In this document: one piece after another, positions 8,997 through 18,689 of the stretch
How the letters are laid out: each line of letters begins with the position of its first letter
How positions within the stretch are numbered: the stretch's first letter is position 1
DNA from: Lacinutrix himadriensis
GTDB taxonomy: Bacteria; Bacteroidota; Bacteroidia; Flavobacteriales; Flavobacteriaceae
Length of the DNA: 64,000 bases
Reading direction: 5' to 3'
Assembly (NCBI RefSeq): GCF_001418105.1
Contig: NZ_LIQI01000027.1
Coordinates: forward strand, 310,001 to 374,000
Program-made: the position numbers and the translations under genes
Notes under the pieces: generated by a model
Seen by the model: only the letters and a program-made list of their open reading frames with translations
Told to the model about the DNA's origin: nothing
The model's database searches: none

Positions 8997-11900
8997 ATGT
9001 TTAAAAAATTTATAAAAAGACCTGTTCTTTCTGCTGTAATTTCTATAATCATATTGATTTTGGGTGTTATCGGACTTACAAGTTTACCCGTATCACAATA
9101 CCCAGATATTGCACCGCCAACCGTAAAAGTTTCTGCTTCTTATGATGGCGCAAATGCTGAAGCTGTTTTAAATAGTGTTATTGTTCCGTTAGAAGAAGCG
9201 ATAAATGGTGTAGAAGGTATGACATATATGACGTCTACCGCAACAAGTGGCTCTGCAAGCATCACTGTTTATTTCGAATTAGGTACCGATCCCGATATTG
9301 CCGCTGTAAATGTTCAAAATAGTGTTTCAAGTGCATCAAGTACTTTGCCATCAGAGGTTACAACATCTGGAGTAACTACAGAGAAACAGCAAAGTAGTAA
9401 TGTACTTATTGTTGGTCTCTATAGTGAGAATAGTAATTATGATGAAGAATTTGTACAAAACTATGCTAACATCAATATCATTCCTATTATTAAAAGAATT
9501 AACGGGGTTGGTAGTGCAAGTACTTTTGGAAGTAGAGATTACAGTATGCGTATTTGGTTAAAAGCCAACATTATGGCAAACTATGGTTTAGAACCTTCTG
9601 ATATTAGTCTTGCACTTGCAGATCAAAACTTGGAAGCAGCTCCTGGTGAATTAGGTTTACAAGGCGACCAAGCCTACCAATACACTTTAAAGTATAAAGG
9701 AAAACTACAAAATGCTACGGAGTTTGAAGACATCATTGTAAAAACAACAGATGAGGGGCGCATATTACGATTAAAAGATGTTGCTAGAGTAGAATTAGGT
9801 TCACAATCGTACAGCTCTTCCACATTAATTAATGGGCACCCAGGAGTTGGTATTGCCATAGCTCAATCTTCAGGATCGAATGCTCAAGAAGTTGTAGAAA
9901 ATTCTATTGCAACCCTTAACGCGGCATCAGTTAATTTTCCTGAAGGCATTAAATATGTTGAAATGCTGAATGTCAACGACTTTTTATCAGCCTCTATCAC
10001 TAAAGTAATTCATACTCTAATAGAAGCCTTTTTATTAGTTTTCTTGGTGGTTTTTATTTTTCTACAAGATTGGCGTTCCACTTTAATTCCTGCCATTTCA
10101 GTACCTGTAGCTATTGTTGGAACCTTCTTTTTCTTAAGTGTATTCGGTTTTACCATCAACTTATTAACGCTTTTTGCCTTAATGCTTGCTATTGGTATTG
10201 TGGTAGATGATGCTATTGTAGTTGTAGAAGCCGTACATGCCAAATTAGACTCCGGTTATACATCTGCACGAATAGCAAGTATAGATGCCATGAGTGAAAT
10301 ATCTGGTGCTATTATTTCAATTACACTAGTGATGTCTGCCGTATTTGTACCGGTAACATTTATAAGTGGTTCTTCGGGAGTATTCTACCAACAATTTGGT
10401 TTAACGCTTGCCATCGCTATTATTCTTTCGGCTATAAACGCATTAACATTAAGTCCTGCATTATGTGCTTTATTATTAAAACCGCACGACGAAAAGCATA
10501 CTAGAAAAGGGTTTATTCAACGTTTTTATGTGGCCTTCAATACAGCGTTTGATAAAACCACTTCAAAATATAAAAAATCAGTATCGTTTTTAATCCGTAA
10601 AAAAGCAATTGCCATTGGTATGCTTTGCGTTTTCATTGGGGTATTTGTGTATTTAATGAATACAATGCCAACCGGTTTTGTGCCAGATGAAGACCAAGGT
10701 ACCATTATGGCCGACATTAGTTTACCTGCAGCAGCATCCTTAGAAAGAACGGATAAAGTTGTACAACAAGTACAAGAATTAGTACAGGATATCCCAGAAG
10801 TAGAAGCTGTATTAAGATCAACAGGTCGCGGAATGATTAGTGGCCAAGGATCTAATTATGGTATGGTTATTTTAAAATTGAAAGATTGGGGAGAACGATC
10901 GGGAGATGGGCAAGATGTACAATCTATAATTAAAAGGTTATTTGCCAAAACAGCTGATATTAAAGACGCTAGAATTATCTTTTTTGCACCACCCACTATC
11001 ACAGGGTTTGGGCTAAGTAACGGTTTTGAATTTCAATTGCAGGACCAAAGTGGAGGTACTGTAGATGAGCTTTACAAGGTAAGTCAAGATTTTATTGCAG
11101 GCTTAAGTGAAAGACCTGAGATACAATATGCAAATACCACCTTTGATCCCACATATCCACAATATGAGGTAGAAGTTGATGTTGCCAAAACTAAATTAGC
11201 AGGCTTAGATGTGGAAAGCGTACTAGGTGTCATGCAAGGGTATTTGAGTGGTGTTTATGCTTCTAGCTTCAATAAGTTTGGTAAGCAATACCGTGTTATT
11301 TATCAAGCAGAGCCAAATTTTAGGGCTAATCTTGAAAGTTTGAATGCTATTAAAGTAAAAAACAGTAATGGTACTATGGCGCCTATAACCGAATTTGTAA
11401 GCTTAAAAAGAGTTTACGGACCGCAAAGTTTAACGCGTTTTAATTTGTTTACAGCCGCTAAAATAACAGGAGCGCCTAACGATGGTTATAGCTCCGGTGA
11501 TGCTATTAAAGCTATTGAAGAAGTTGCCGCACAAACATTACCTGTTGGTTACGGATATGAATACTCTGGGATGACTCGAGAAGAAATTTCTGCAGGAACC
11601 CAAACCGTTTATATTTTCATGCTATGCTTCATTTTTATTTACTTCTTATTAAGCGCGCAATATGAGAGTTTTATTATGCCATTTGCTGTTTTAATATCCG
11701 TTTCTGCTGGGCTTTCAGGAGTGTTGATTTTTGCGAATTTATTTGATATCAGCAATAACATTTATGTCCAAATTACTTTGGTAATGCTTATTGGGTTATT
11801 AGCCAAAAATGCCATTCTAATTGTAGAATTTGCCATACAAAGACGCCGAGCCGGTGAAACCATCATACAATCGGCATTAGATGGAGCAGTTGCTAGATTC

Positions 11901-12155
11901 AGACCTATTTTAATGACATCATTTGCTTTTATTTTTGGATTACTACCGCTTATGGTGGCAACAGGAGCAGGCGCTACAGGAAACAGAACTATTGGTACAG
12001 GTGCTATTGGCGGTATGTTAATAGGTACACTTTTAGGTGTTTTACTTATTCCGGTACTCTATGTTATTTTCCAAACACTACAAGAAAAAGTTGTGGGTGT
12101 TCATGATCATGATTGGGGAGATGATGAAGACGAAAAACTGCCTTTAAACAAATAA
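8997..12155 (+). CDS. RND multidrug efflux pump, HAE-1 (AcrB/MexB) family
   Basis: Inner-membrane proton/drug antiporter of 1052 residues, the usual AcrB length. It begins with the conserved MFKKFIKRPVLSAVIS and RND N-terminal TM1, followed by SQYPDIAPPTV. The proton-relay aspartates are in GIVVDDAIVVVE (about residues 403-404) and the relay lysine in LLAKNAILIVE (about 937). The large porter loops are between TM1-TM2 and TM7-TM8, and TM segments elsewhere are typical. The His/Asp-rich tail (VGVHDHDWGDDEDE) is a small oddity. It lies between its adaptor and channel genes, downstream of the AraC-controlled MATE gene. Confidence 0.96.
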   Translation: MFKKFIKRPVLSAVISIIILILGVIGLTSLPVSQYPDIAPPTVKVSASYDGANAEAVLNSVIVPLEEAINGVEGMTYMTSTATSGSASITVYFELGTDPDIAAVNVQNSVSSASSTLPSEVTTSGVTTEKQQSSNVLIVGLYSENSNYDEEFVQNYANINIIPIIKRINGVGSASTFGSRDYSMRIWLKANIMANYGLEPSDISLALADQNLEAAPGELGLQGDQAYQYTLKYKGKLQNATEFEDIIVKTTDEGRILRLKDVARVELGSQSYSSSTLINGHPGVGIAIAQSSGSNAQEVVENSIATLNAASVNFPEGIKYVEMLNVNDFLSASITKVIHTLIEAFLLVFLVVFIFLQDWRSTLIPAISVPVAIVGTFFFLSVFGFTINLLTLFALMLAIGIVVDDAIVVVEAVHAKLDSGYTSARIASIDAMSEISGAIISITLVMSAVFVPVTFISGSSGVFYQQFGLTLAIAIILSAINALTLSPALCALLLKPHDEKHTRKGFIQRFYVAFNTAFDKTTSKYKKSVSFLIRKKAIAIGMLCVFIGVFVYLMNTMPTGFVPDEDQGTIMADISLPAAASLERTDKVVQQVQELVQDIPEVEAVLRSTGRGMISGQGSNYGMVILKLKDWGERSGDGQDVQSIIKRLFAKTADIKDARIIFFAPPTITGFGLSNGFEFQLQDQSGGTVDELYKVSQDFIAGLSERPEIQYANTTFDPTYPQYEVEVDVAKTKLAGLDVESVLGVMQGYLSGVYASSFNKFGKQYRVIYQAEPNFRANLESLNAIKVKNSNGTMAPITEFVSLKRVYGPQSLTRFNLFTAAKITGAPNDGYSSGDAIKAIEEVAAQTLPVGYGYEYSGMTREEISAGTQTVYIFMLCFIFIYFLLSAQYESFIMPFAVLISVSAGLSGVLIFANLFDISNNIYVQITLVMLIGLLAKNAILIVEFAIQRRRAGETIIQSALDGAVARFRPILMTSFAFIFGLLPLMVATGAGATGNRTIGTGAIGGMLIGTLLGVLLIPVLYVIFQTLQEKVVGVHDHDWGDDEDEKLPLNK

Positions 12156-12166
12156 AAAATACAGAT

Positions 12167-13579
12167 ATGAAATATAAATTTTTAAAATATAGCACGCCTT
12201 TTGTTCTCATTATTTTAATGCTGAATTCTTGCGGAGTAGTGAATAAAAAATATGTTACTCCAGATGTAGAATATACTAAAACCTATAGGGATATTGAGGT
12301 GCAAGACACGACGTCTATTGCTACTTTAGCTTGGAAAGCTATTATAACAGATAGCATATTACAGGGTTTAATCGAAGAAGGATTACAAAACAATCTCGAT
12401 TTAAAAACAGCTATAGAAAACATCAACCAAGCGCAAGCGAGCCTTACCGAAGCAAAGTTGGCTTTTCTACCAAGTTTGGAAGGTAGCGCGCAGGTAAGTA
12501 AATCTAAAACCTCCGAAGCATCATTAAATTTTGGTAGTACAGATGGCATCAATTTAAATACCACATCCTATTTAGGACAATTAAGTAGTAGTTGGGAGCT
12601 CGATGTTTGGGGTAAATTACGAAGTAATAAAAGATCCGTTTTGGCATCATTTTTAAAAACAAAAGCTGCTACGAAAGCAATACAAACACAATTAATTTCT
12701 GATATTTCGATAAGCTATTACAATTTATTAGCCCTGGATAAGCAATTAAAAATTACACAAGAAACGCTTAAAAACAGAATAGTAGATCAAGAAACGATGA
12801 AGTTTCTAAAAGAATCTGCAGTGGTAAATGGTGCTGCAGTTGTACAAAGTGAAGCAAGTAGGTATGAAATAGAAGCCAGTATACCTGATATAGAATTAAG
12901 CATACAGCAACAGGAAAATGCACTTTCTATTTTATTAGGAAGAGCATCCGGTTATGTAGAAAGATCGTCATTAGAAAAACAAACTGCTTTTTCCGAATTA
13001 AAAATAGGTTTACCTGCTTCACTTTTAAGAAATAGACCAGACATTAGAGCATCAGAAATGGAATTTAGAAGTGCTTTTGAAGATGTAAATATAGCGAAAA
13101 CCTATTTCTATCCATCCTTAACTATTACAGCAAGCGGCGGTTTATCTTCATTAAATATAGTCAGCTTTTTTGACAACTCTGTGTTTTATAACCTTATTGG
13201 AGGGTTAACACAACCCATTTTTTCAAATGGAGAAAATAAAGCGCGATTAAAAATTAATCAATCCGTACAACAACAGGCTTATTATAATTATAAATCGACA
13301 TGGTTAACAGCCGGAGAAGAAATATCAAATGCCTTGTTTCAGTATAAAAAAGCAAAAGAAAAACAAGAATCTAGAAGCAAGCAAATTGCGGCTTTAGAGA
13401 AATCGGTTGAATTTACGCAAGCACTTATTAAATATACTTCTACCACAAATTATACCGATGTACTTACCACACAAAACAGCCTATTAGCAGCACAATTAGA
13501 TGCCGTGAGTGATAAACAGCAAGAGTTACAGGCTGTAATTAAATTGTATCGTGCATTAGGTGGTGGTTGGTTAAATTAG
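12167..13579 (+). CDS. RND outer-membrane channel lipoprotein (OprM/NodT type)
   Basis: TolC-like outer-membrane factor of 470 residues with a lipoprotein signal (LMLNSCGV) and the family opening VNKKYVTPDVEY. Two internally related halves show the alternating coiled-coil helices of the channel (for example LKTAIENINQAQASLTEAKLAF and the second-half SLRNRPDIRASEMEFRSA). LRNRPDI is a hallmark of NodT-type efflux channels. The gene starts 11 bases after the RND pump and ends the efflux operon. A gap of about 180 bases with a LytTR-type promoter follows. Confidence 0.95.
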   Translation: MKYKFLKYSTPFVLIILMLNSCGVVNKKYVTPDVEYTKTYRDIEVQDTTSIATLAWKAIITDSILQGLIEEGLQNNLDLKTAIENINQAQASLTEAKLAFLPSLEGSAQVSKSKTSEASLNFGSTDGINLNTTSYLGQLSSSWELDVWGKLRSNKRSVLASFLKTKAATKAIQTQLISDISISYYNLLALDKQLKITQETLKNRIVDQETMKFLKESAVVNGAAVVQSEASRYEIEASIPDIELSIQQQENALSILLGRASGYVERSSLEKQTAFSELKIGLPASLLRNRPDIRASEMEFRSAFEDVNIAKTYFYPSLTITASGGLSSLNIVSFFDNSVFYNLIGGLTQPIFSNGENKARLKINQSVQQQAYYNYKSTWLTAGEEISNALFQYKKAKEKQESRSKQIAALEKSVEFTQALIKYTSTTNYTDVLTTQNSLLAAQLDAVSDKQQELQAVIKLYRALGGGWLN

Positions 13580-13630
13580 AAAAGGTCAAGATATAAGTTA
13601 ATGTAAAATTCAATCGATAAAATCATAGCA

Positions 13631-13696
13631 TTCATATATCAAATCCTTCAAACTGTCTATTCTATATAAAATTGAAGATAAATAGTTTTACCTTTG
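13631..13696 (+). promoter_or_regulatory. Promoter A: two-part LytTR-like operator plus -7 box
   Basis: Upstream of the LytTR kinase gene the sequence holds TTCATATAT (13631-13639), then AACTGTCTATT (13651-13661), then exactly 27 bases, then TACCTTTG (13689-13696), a match to the Bacteroidota -7 box TAnnTTTG. The same order and spacing recur upstream of 18690 and 19217. The half-sites look inverted (ATAGAT-like versus GTCTAT). Binding by the regulator encoded at 17826 is inferred. Confidence 0.6.
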
Positions 13697-13763
13697 GTTT
13701 ATAAGGGGACATTCCAATATTTCCCCTTCAGTTTTTTTAATTTAAAAAAAGAATATTAAAGTA

Positions 13764-14810
13764 ATGTATAAAAATAAAAACATAACCATCTTTTTACATG
13801 TGCTAGTTTGGCTAACACTATTTTGTTTGCCTTACTTGCTCTCTTATAGCGAGGAACAAGAGTTAGATAGAGTTAAAGCGCATTTTTGGATTCCTTTATT
13901 CTTTTCAGTAATTATCTTTTATTTCAACTATTTTGTACTGGTAGACCGCTTTTTGTTTCCTAAAAAAACACTATTATTTATTGTTGTAAACATAGCACTC
14001 ATAGCATTGTTCCTATTTTTAAAAGAATATATTGAAGATAACTACTTTCAAGATATTTTAAAAAAACGTCTTGCAAATACCAATAGGGTAGAACCTCCAT
14101 TTAAAATGGCGTTGTATATACAGTTGTTGTCTTATTTAGCACCTTTATTTTTCGCTGTTGCCTTAAAATCTACAAAGCGATGGATTAAAACAGAAGCCGA
14201 ACGCAAGGAAGCTGCTAATTTTAAATTGAAGTCAGAATTACAGCATTTACATTACCAATTGCAACCGCATTTCTTTTTTAATTCTTTGAATAATATTTAT
14301 TCTTTAGTCGATATTTCGCCAGATCAAGCAAAGTCTTCTATACACAGTTTAAGTAAGCTGATGCGTTATATGTTGTATGAAACGAATTTAGAAGTGGTGC
14401 CTCTGACTAAAGAAATTGATTTTCTTAAGAAGTATATCGATTTAATGAAGTTAAGGGTCTCAGATAAAACAAGCGTTAGCTATAGCTTTCCTGTAAAAGA
14501 AACAGGTGTTCAAATTGCACCTTTATTGTTTATTTCTTTAATCGAGAATGCTTTTAAACATGGTGTCTCTGCCACAAAGCCAAGTAGTATTATTATTAAT
14601 ATGACTTGTGATGATAATACCGTTTTATTTTCGGTGGAAAATAATAATTTTCCGAAGAAAACAGAGGATAAAAGTGGCTCTGGTATCGGACTTCAAAATT
14701 TAGAAAAACGTTTGCAGTTATTGTATCCAGATAAATTCAGCTTTAAAACTATTTTAAAAAATGATCAGTTTATAGTCACTTTAAAAATAGAAACTAGTGA
14801 GAAAAATTAA
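13764..14810 (+). CDS. LytS/YehU-type sensor histidine kinase
   Basis: Membrane kinase of 348 residues. Four predicted N-terminal helices occupy about residues 1-140, with no obvious periplasmic sensor. The His_kinase domain carries the phospho-accepting His in QLQPHFFFNSLNN and the SKLMRYMLYE helix. The ATPase domain shows the N-box (SLIENAFKHG) and the G-box (GSGIGLQNLEKRL). This is the class that pairs with LytTR regulators; the partner is most likely the regulator at 17826, three genes downstream in the same direction. Promoter A precedes it, suggesting autoregulation. Confidence 0.93.
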   Translation: MYKNKNITIFLHVLVWLTLFCLPYLLSYSEEQELDRVKAHFWIPLFFSVIIFYFNYFVLVDRFLFPKKTLLFIVVNIALIALFLFLKEYIEDNYFQDILKKRLANTNRVEPPFKMALYIQLLSYLAPLFFAVALKSTKRWIKTEAERKEAANFKLKSELQHLHYQLQPHFFFNSLNNIYSLVDISPDQAKSSIHSLSKLMRYMLYETNLEVVPLTKEIDFLKKYIDLMKLRVSDKTSVSYSFPVKETGVQIAPLLFISLIENAFKHGVSATKPSSIIINMTCDDNTVLFSVENNNFPKKTEDKSGSGIGLQNLEKRLQLLYPDKFSFKTILKNDQFIVTLKIETSEKN

Positions 14811-14834
14811 TGTAATAAATAGAAAATTAAGCTT

Positions 14835-16160
14835 ATGAAAAATGCAATTATAATTATCTTTTTTTTGACATTAAACGGGAATCTTTTTGCGCATGAGCAT
14901 GGACATGGAACCCCTTTAAAACAATGGGAATTAACAAGTACTAATAAAACAATTAATGCTGATTTTGTAAAATATGAAAATGGTCAAGTTTGGCTTATAG
15001 ACGGCAATCATACTGTTCAAACTTTTCAAATTTCAGACTTTTCCGAAGCAAATCAAGAGTATATTAAAACCAAAAGTGAATTCATTACTTCTTTAAATAG
15101 TAATGTAACTATTGAAACGGATTCTCAATCGGTAACAAGTTTTAATATAGGACTTATTACTTTAGGTGTCTTTCTTTTACTTTTTTCTGTTTTTAAACTG
15201 ATAAAGCAAAAAAAAACGGTGTACGTAACGCACGGAGTTCTTGGTTTGATTTTGATTTTAGTGGTGTCGTGCAAAAACGCCAGTACAACTAAAGCAAGTA
15301 CTGCACAAGTACCGGCAAATAATGTGACATTGATGCAAAGCTTTTTTGAGAAATTTGACGGTGTTACAACACATACAGATGACAACTATCTATATGTTTC
15401 ATCCAATGGGTTGCCAGATCATGACATGATGGTTGGTATCACAAACTGGCAACAACAAGTACCTATTAATCAAAATTACACGGGCGATAATAGTTGGGCG
15501 ATACCCACGCATCCAAAAATGGCAGAAAATCCGCTATCTACAAAAACCAATTTGCTTAAAGGTGCGATAGCTGTTGCTGTAAATGGAATTCCTATTTTTA
15601 ATCCTTTAAACAATAGAGGTGAAGATGCAAATGCTATTGGAGAATTAGACAACTGGGGCGGACATTGTGGTCGTGCAGACGATTATCATTATCATTTACC
15701 ACCATTGCATTTACAAGATCAAGTAGGTGCTGGCAATCCGGTAGCTTATGCTGTAGATGGTTTTCCTGTATATGGCGAAACAACAGATAGATTAGATGCC
15801 TATTTAGGAAAAACAAACGCAGATGGCTCTTATCAATATCACACTATTAAAGAATATCCTTATTTAATTGCAGGTATGCGAGGTGAAGTAATATTAGACC
15901 CAAAAACAGAAGCACCAGAAAATCAAGTGTATCCGCAACCTAGAACACAAGAATTAAGACCTGCTTTAAGACCACTACGAGGTGCAGAAATTATTGATTT
16001 TAAATCGTTAGGAGAAAATTCATATGCGTTAACATATCGTTTAGATTCCAAAGAATATATCATAAATTACAAATGGGACAATGAAGATAATTACACGTAT
16101 CAATTTATAGATCCTGAGGGTACAGCAAGCGTTGAAACTTATAAACCAAGAGAAAAATGA
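14835..16160 (+). CDS. SHD1-like plus YHYH domain membrane protein
   Basis: Protein of 441 residues with a signal peptide, a His-rich start (HEHGHG), an SHD1-like segment (about residues 30-85, WELTSTNKTINADFVKYENGQVW), two membrane helices (about 105-125 and 135-150, the second ending in LVVSC, which mimics a lipobox), and a C-terminal YHYH domain (about residues 170-420; GHCGRADDYHYHLPPL). The arrangement looks like a fusion of a small membrane protein to a YHYH lipoprotein. The YHYH family has no firm function. It follows the kinase gene closely and overlaps the PEBP gene by four bases (ATGA), so it belongs to the same operon. Confidence 0.85.
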   Translation: MKNAIIIIFFLTLNGNLFAHEHGHGTPLKQWELTSTNKTINADFVKYENGQVWLIDGNHTVQTFQISDFSEANQEYIKTKSEFITSLNSNVTIETDSQSVTSFNIGLITLGVFLLLFSVFKLIKQKKTVYVTHGVLGLILILVVSCKNASTTKASTAQVPANNVTLMQSFFEKFDGVTTHTDDNYLYVSSNGLPDHDMMVGITNWQQQVPINQNYTGDNSWAIPTHPKMAENPLSTKTNLLKGAIAVAVNGIPIFNPLNNRGEDANAIGELDNWGGHCGRADDYHYHLPPLHLQDQVGAGNPVAYAVDGFPVYGETTDRLDAYLGKTNADGSYQYHTIKEYPYLIAGMRGEVILDPKTEAPENQVYPQPRTQELRPALRPLRGAEIIDFKSLGENSYALTYRLDSKEYIINYKWDNEDNYTYQFIDPEGTASVETYKPREK

Positions 16161-16756
16161 AATATTCAAAATTTTTAATTCCTATTCTTTTTATTGGGTT
16201 CATGTCTTGCAAAAACAATAAAAAAGCGACTACAAACGTAAATCATGATGATTTTAAAACCATACATTCCAATTTTAAACTATCCAGTATTGCAATAAAG
16301 AATGGTGTTTTATTAGATACTTATAAGTGTGAAGAGAAGGTTAATGCTGTTGAAAATTCCATACCACTTTCGTGGGGAAATGTACCAGAAGGCACTAAAT
16401 CTTTAGCAGTTGTGATGTATCATTGTCCGAAAAAGGATAATAAAACAGAAATTAATTCATACCTGTTATTATGGGATATTAATCCGGAAACAACAAAAAT
16501 ACCATACAAAATGGCGGCTAAAGGGAATTGGTTTATGGGTGCAAATAAAGATGGTACAGCGATATCCTATACGTCGCCATGTTCTCGTGGGAAAGGTAAA
16601 CATGAATATACCATAGCGCTTTATGCCTTATCTGAAACACCTACCACTTTACCTAAAGAACACAGTTTACATGTAGATTATAATGTATTTATGAATGCAA
16701 TGAATACCGTAAAAATTATAGATAGAACAACATTAACATTTATAGACTCCAATTAA
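16157..16756 (+). CDS. YbhB/YbcL family (PEBP, Raf-kinase-inhibitor-like) lipoprotein
   Basis: Lipoprotein of 199 residues (signal ending GFMSC). The PEBP fold signature is visible: SIPLSWGNVPEGTKSLAVVMY, then YLLLWDINPETTKIPY, and SYTSPCSRGKGKHEYTIALYAL, the ligand-pocket segment. Bacterial YbhB/YbcL proteins have no clear physiological role. It overlaps the SHD1/YHYH gene by four bases and precedes a secreted hypothetical protein by 13 bases, so all four genes after the promoter are one transcript with the kinase. Confidence 0.9.
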   Translation: MKYSKFLIPILFIGFMSCKNNKKATTNVNHDDFKTIHSNFKLSSIAIKNGVLLDTYKCEEKVNAVENSIPLSWGNVPEGTKSLAVVMYHCPKKDNKTEINSYLLLWDINPETTKIPYKMAAKGNWFMGANKDGTAISYTSPCSRGKGKHEYTIALYALSETPTTLPKEHSLHVDYNVFMNAMNTVKIIDRTTLTFIDSN

Positions 16757-16769
16757 AAAAAACATAATA

Positions 16770-17777
16770 ATGATACACTTAAAGAACATTATACCACTCT
16801 TTGTTTTCGCTTCTTTAACGATGACAGCTTGTAAAAACAGTCCAAAGACTACTCCTCAAAATTCAGAAGTTTATAAAGGCACAGCATCTGTATCGCAAGG
16901 GCAAGCAACAGTTGTAACCGAAAATATTTTTAAATGCGATAGAGGTAGAGAAGCGCCAATTGGAACGTCTACAGCAACAGATGGCAGTACATGGACGGTT
17001 CCTGCAGCCGTTAATTTTACGGATGACAGTTTTCCTTTTGCATCCGATTTGTTTAATCCCTGTACAAGAGTAGAATATGCCTCTGCCAATGAAGCTCTAG
17101 CAGCTTTAGACGGAACAGATATTATTGAAGTGGATCCCGATGGTGAAATAATTACAGCGTATGTATTTGCTGACAACTATTTTGAAATGTACATTAATGG
17201 AATTGCTGTAGGTAAAGATAATGTGCCCTTTACGCAATTCAATTCTAATATTGTTAGATTTAAGGTAAACACGCCTTTTACGATAGCCATGAAATTGGTA
17301 GATTGGGAAGAAAATAGTGGTTTAGGGTCTGAGGCGAATAGAGGTCAAGCATTTCATCCAGGAGATGGAGGTATGGTAGCTGTTTTTAAAAATGCTAAAG
17401 ATGAGATAATTGCAACAACAGATGCTAATTGGAAAGCGCAAACCTTTTATACAGCGCCTTTAAGAGATTTATCTTGTGCTAGCGAAGAAGGCACTTTAAG
17501 ATTAAGTGAAACATGCAGTACAGAAGATTCTAATGACGGAGCGTCATATTACGCTTTACATTGGAAAACACCATCAAACTGGCAATCTGCAGATTTTGAT
17601 GATAGCCAATGGCCTAACGCAACTACCTTTACAAACAATACTATAGGTGTAGATAACAAACCTTCTTACACCAATTTTACAAATATTTTTGATGATAGTG
17701 CGGCAGACGCCCAATTTATATGGTCAACAAATGTTATTTTAGATAATGAGGTTATTGTTAGATATACGGTTAACTAA
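16770..17777 (+). CDS. Secreted hypothetical lipoprotein in the YHYH operon
   Basis: Lipoprotein of 335 residues (signal ending LTMTAC). I do not recognise a named family. The middle resembles the galactose-binding-like modules of extracellular enzymes (YVFADNYFEMYINGIAVGKD, NIVRFKVNTPFTIAMKLVDWEEN), and the end reads like another beta-sandwich (HWKTPSNWQSADFDDSQWPNA). Several Cys residues (FKCDRGRE, FNPCTRVE, LSCASEE, SETCSTE) suggest disulfides or metal sites. It lies between the PEBP gene and the LytTR regulator and is probably co-expressed with them. Confidence 0.75.
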   Translation: MIHLKNIIPLFVFASLTMTACKNSPKTTPQNSEVYKGTASVSQGQATVVTENIFKCDRGREAPIGTSTATDGSTWTVPAAVNFTDDSFPFASDLFNPCTRVEYASANEALAALDGTDIIEVDPDGEIITAYVFADNYFEMYINGIAVGKDNVPFTQFNSNIVRFKVNTPFTIAMKLVDWEENSGLGSEANRGQAFHPGDGGMVAVFKNAKDEIIATTDANWKAQTFYTAPLRDLSCASEEGTLRLSETCSTEDSNDGASYYALHWKTPSNWQSADFDDSQWPNATTFTNNTIGVDNKPSYTNFTNIFDDSAADAQFIWSTNVILDNEVIVRYTVN

Positions 17778-17825
17778 TCATTAGTATTCCAATTTATAAT
17801 TACTTTTAATATATAAACCAAACGT

Positions 17826-18554
17826 ATGAGCACTATAAAAATCACCTGTGTTATTGTAGACGATGAGCCTATGGCGCTTAATTTAGTGGAAAGCTATGTA
17901 GCAAAAACACCTTTTTTAGAACTAAAACAAAAATGTAGTAGTGCTATTGAAGCTTTGGAATTTATTAAAAATAAACCTGTAGATTTACTGTTTTTAGACA
18001 TTCAAATGCCAGATTTAACAGGCTTGGAATTCTCTAAAATGCTACCAAAAGAAACACGTGTTATTTTTACAACGGCTTTTGATCAATATGCTTTGGAAGG
18101 CTTTAAAGTAGAAGCTTTAGACTATTTGTTGAAACCTTTTGATTATGCCGAATTTCTAGCAGCAGCCAATAAAGCTAATAGTTGGTTCTCCTTGGTAAAA
18201 GGAAAGCAACAAAAAATGGTTTCTGAAGAAAAGGAATTTCTTTTTGTAAAATCGGAATACAAACAACTGCGTATTAAACTAGCAGATGTTCTGTATTTTG
18301 AAGGATTAAAAGATTATATCAAGATATGGTTAAAGGATAATCCGAAACCTATTTTAACCTTAATGAGTTTGAAATCTCTAGAAGAAGAACTCCCAGAAAC
18401 GCAATTTATGCGTGTGCATCGATCGTTTATTGTATCGCTTAAAAATATAGATGTTATTGAGCGTAGTCAAATTATTATCAATGACCAACGTATCACGGTT
18501 TCAGAGCAATACAAGCCTCCTTTTCTAGAATTTGTAAATAGTAATTCGTTATAA
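17826..18554 (+). CDS. LytTR family response regulator
   Basis: Response regulator of 242 residues. The receiver domain (about residues 5-125) has the acidic pocket VDDEP, phospho-acceptor Asp58 in LLFLDIQMPD, and the switch Lys in YLLKPFDY. The C-terminal LytTR DNA-binding domain begins near residue 140 (EEKEFLFVKSEYKQLRIKL) and includes the MRVHRSFIVSLKNID motif. It is the likely partner of the kinase at 13764. The gene order, with three secreted or envelope genes between kinase and regulator, suggests the pair controls the operon it sits in. Confidence 0.95.
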   Translation: MSTIKITCVIVDDEPMALNLVESYVAKTPFLELKQKCSSAIEALEFIKNKPVDLLFLDIQMPDLTGLEFSKMLPKETRVIFTTAFDQYALEGFKVEALDYLLKPFDYAEFLAAANKANSWFSLVKGKQQKMVSEEKEFLFVKSEYKQLRIKLADVLYFEGLKDYIKIWLKDNPKPILTLMSLKSLEEELPETQFMRVHRSFIVSLKNIDVIERSQIIINDQRITVSEQYKPPFLEFVNSNSL

Positions 18555-18592
18555 AACCAACGGTTTAACTTTTCGTCTATAAAATCCTATCT

Positions 18593-18658
18593 TTCATAGA
18601 TGGATAAGAAGCACACGTCTATTCTCTTATGTAATGTTTAAACATGTAATTATATTTG
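18593..18658 (+). promoter_or_regulatory. Promoter B: two-part LytTR-like operator plus -7 box
   Basis: TTCATAGAT (18593-18601), then GTCTATT (18617-18623), then exactly 27 bases, then TATATTTG (18651-18658). Order and spacing match promoters A and C. An ATAGA...TCTAT inverted pair is visible. It drives the EF-hand lipoprotein gene, whose ATG is 31 bases past the -7 box. Confidence 0.6.
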
Positions 18659-18689
18659 CGCCAACATAAAAATAAAACAAATTCAAATT

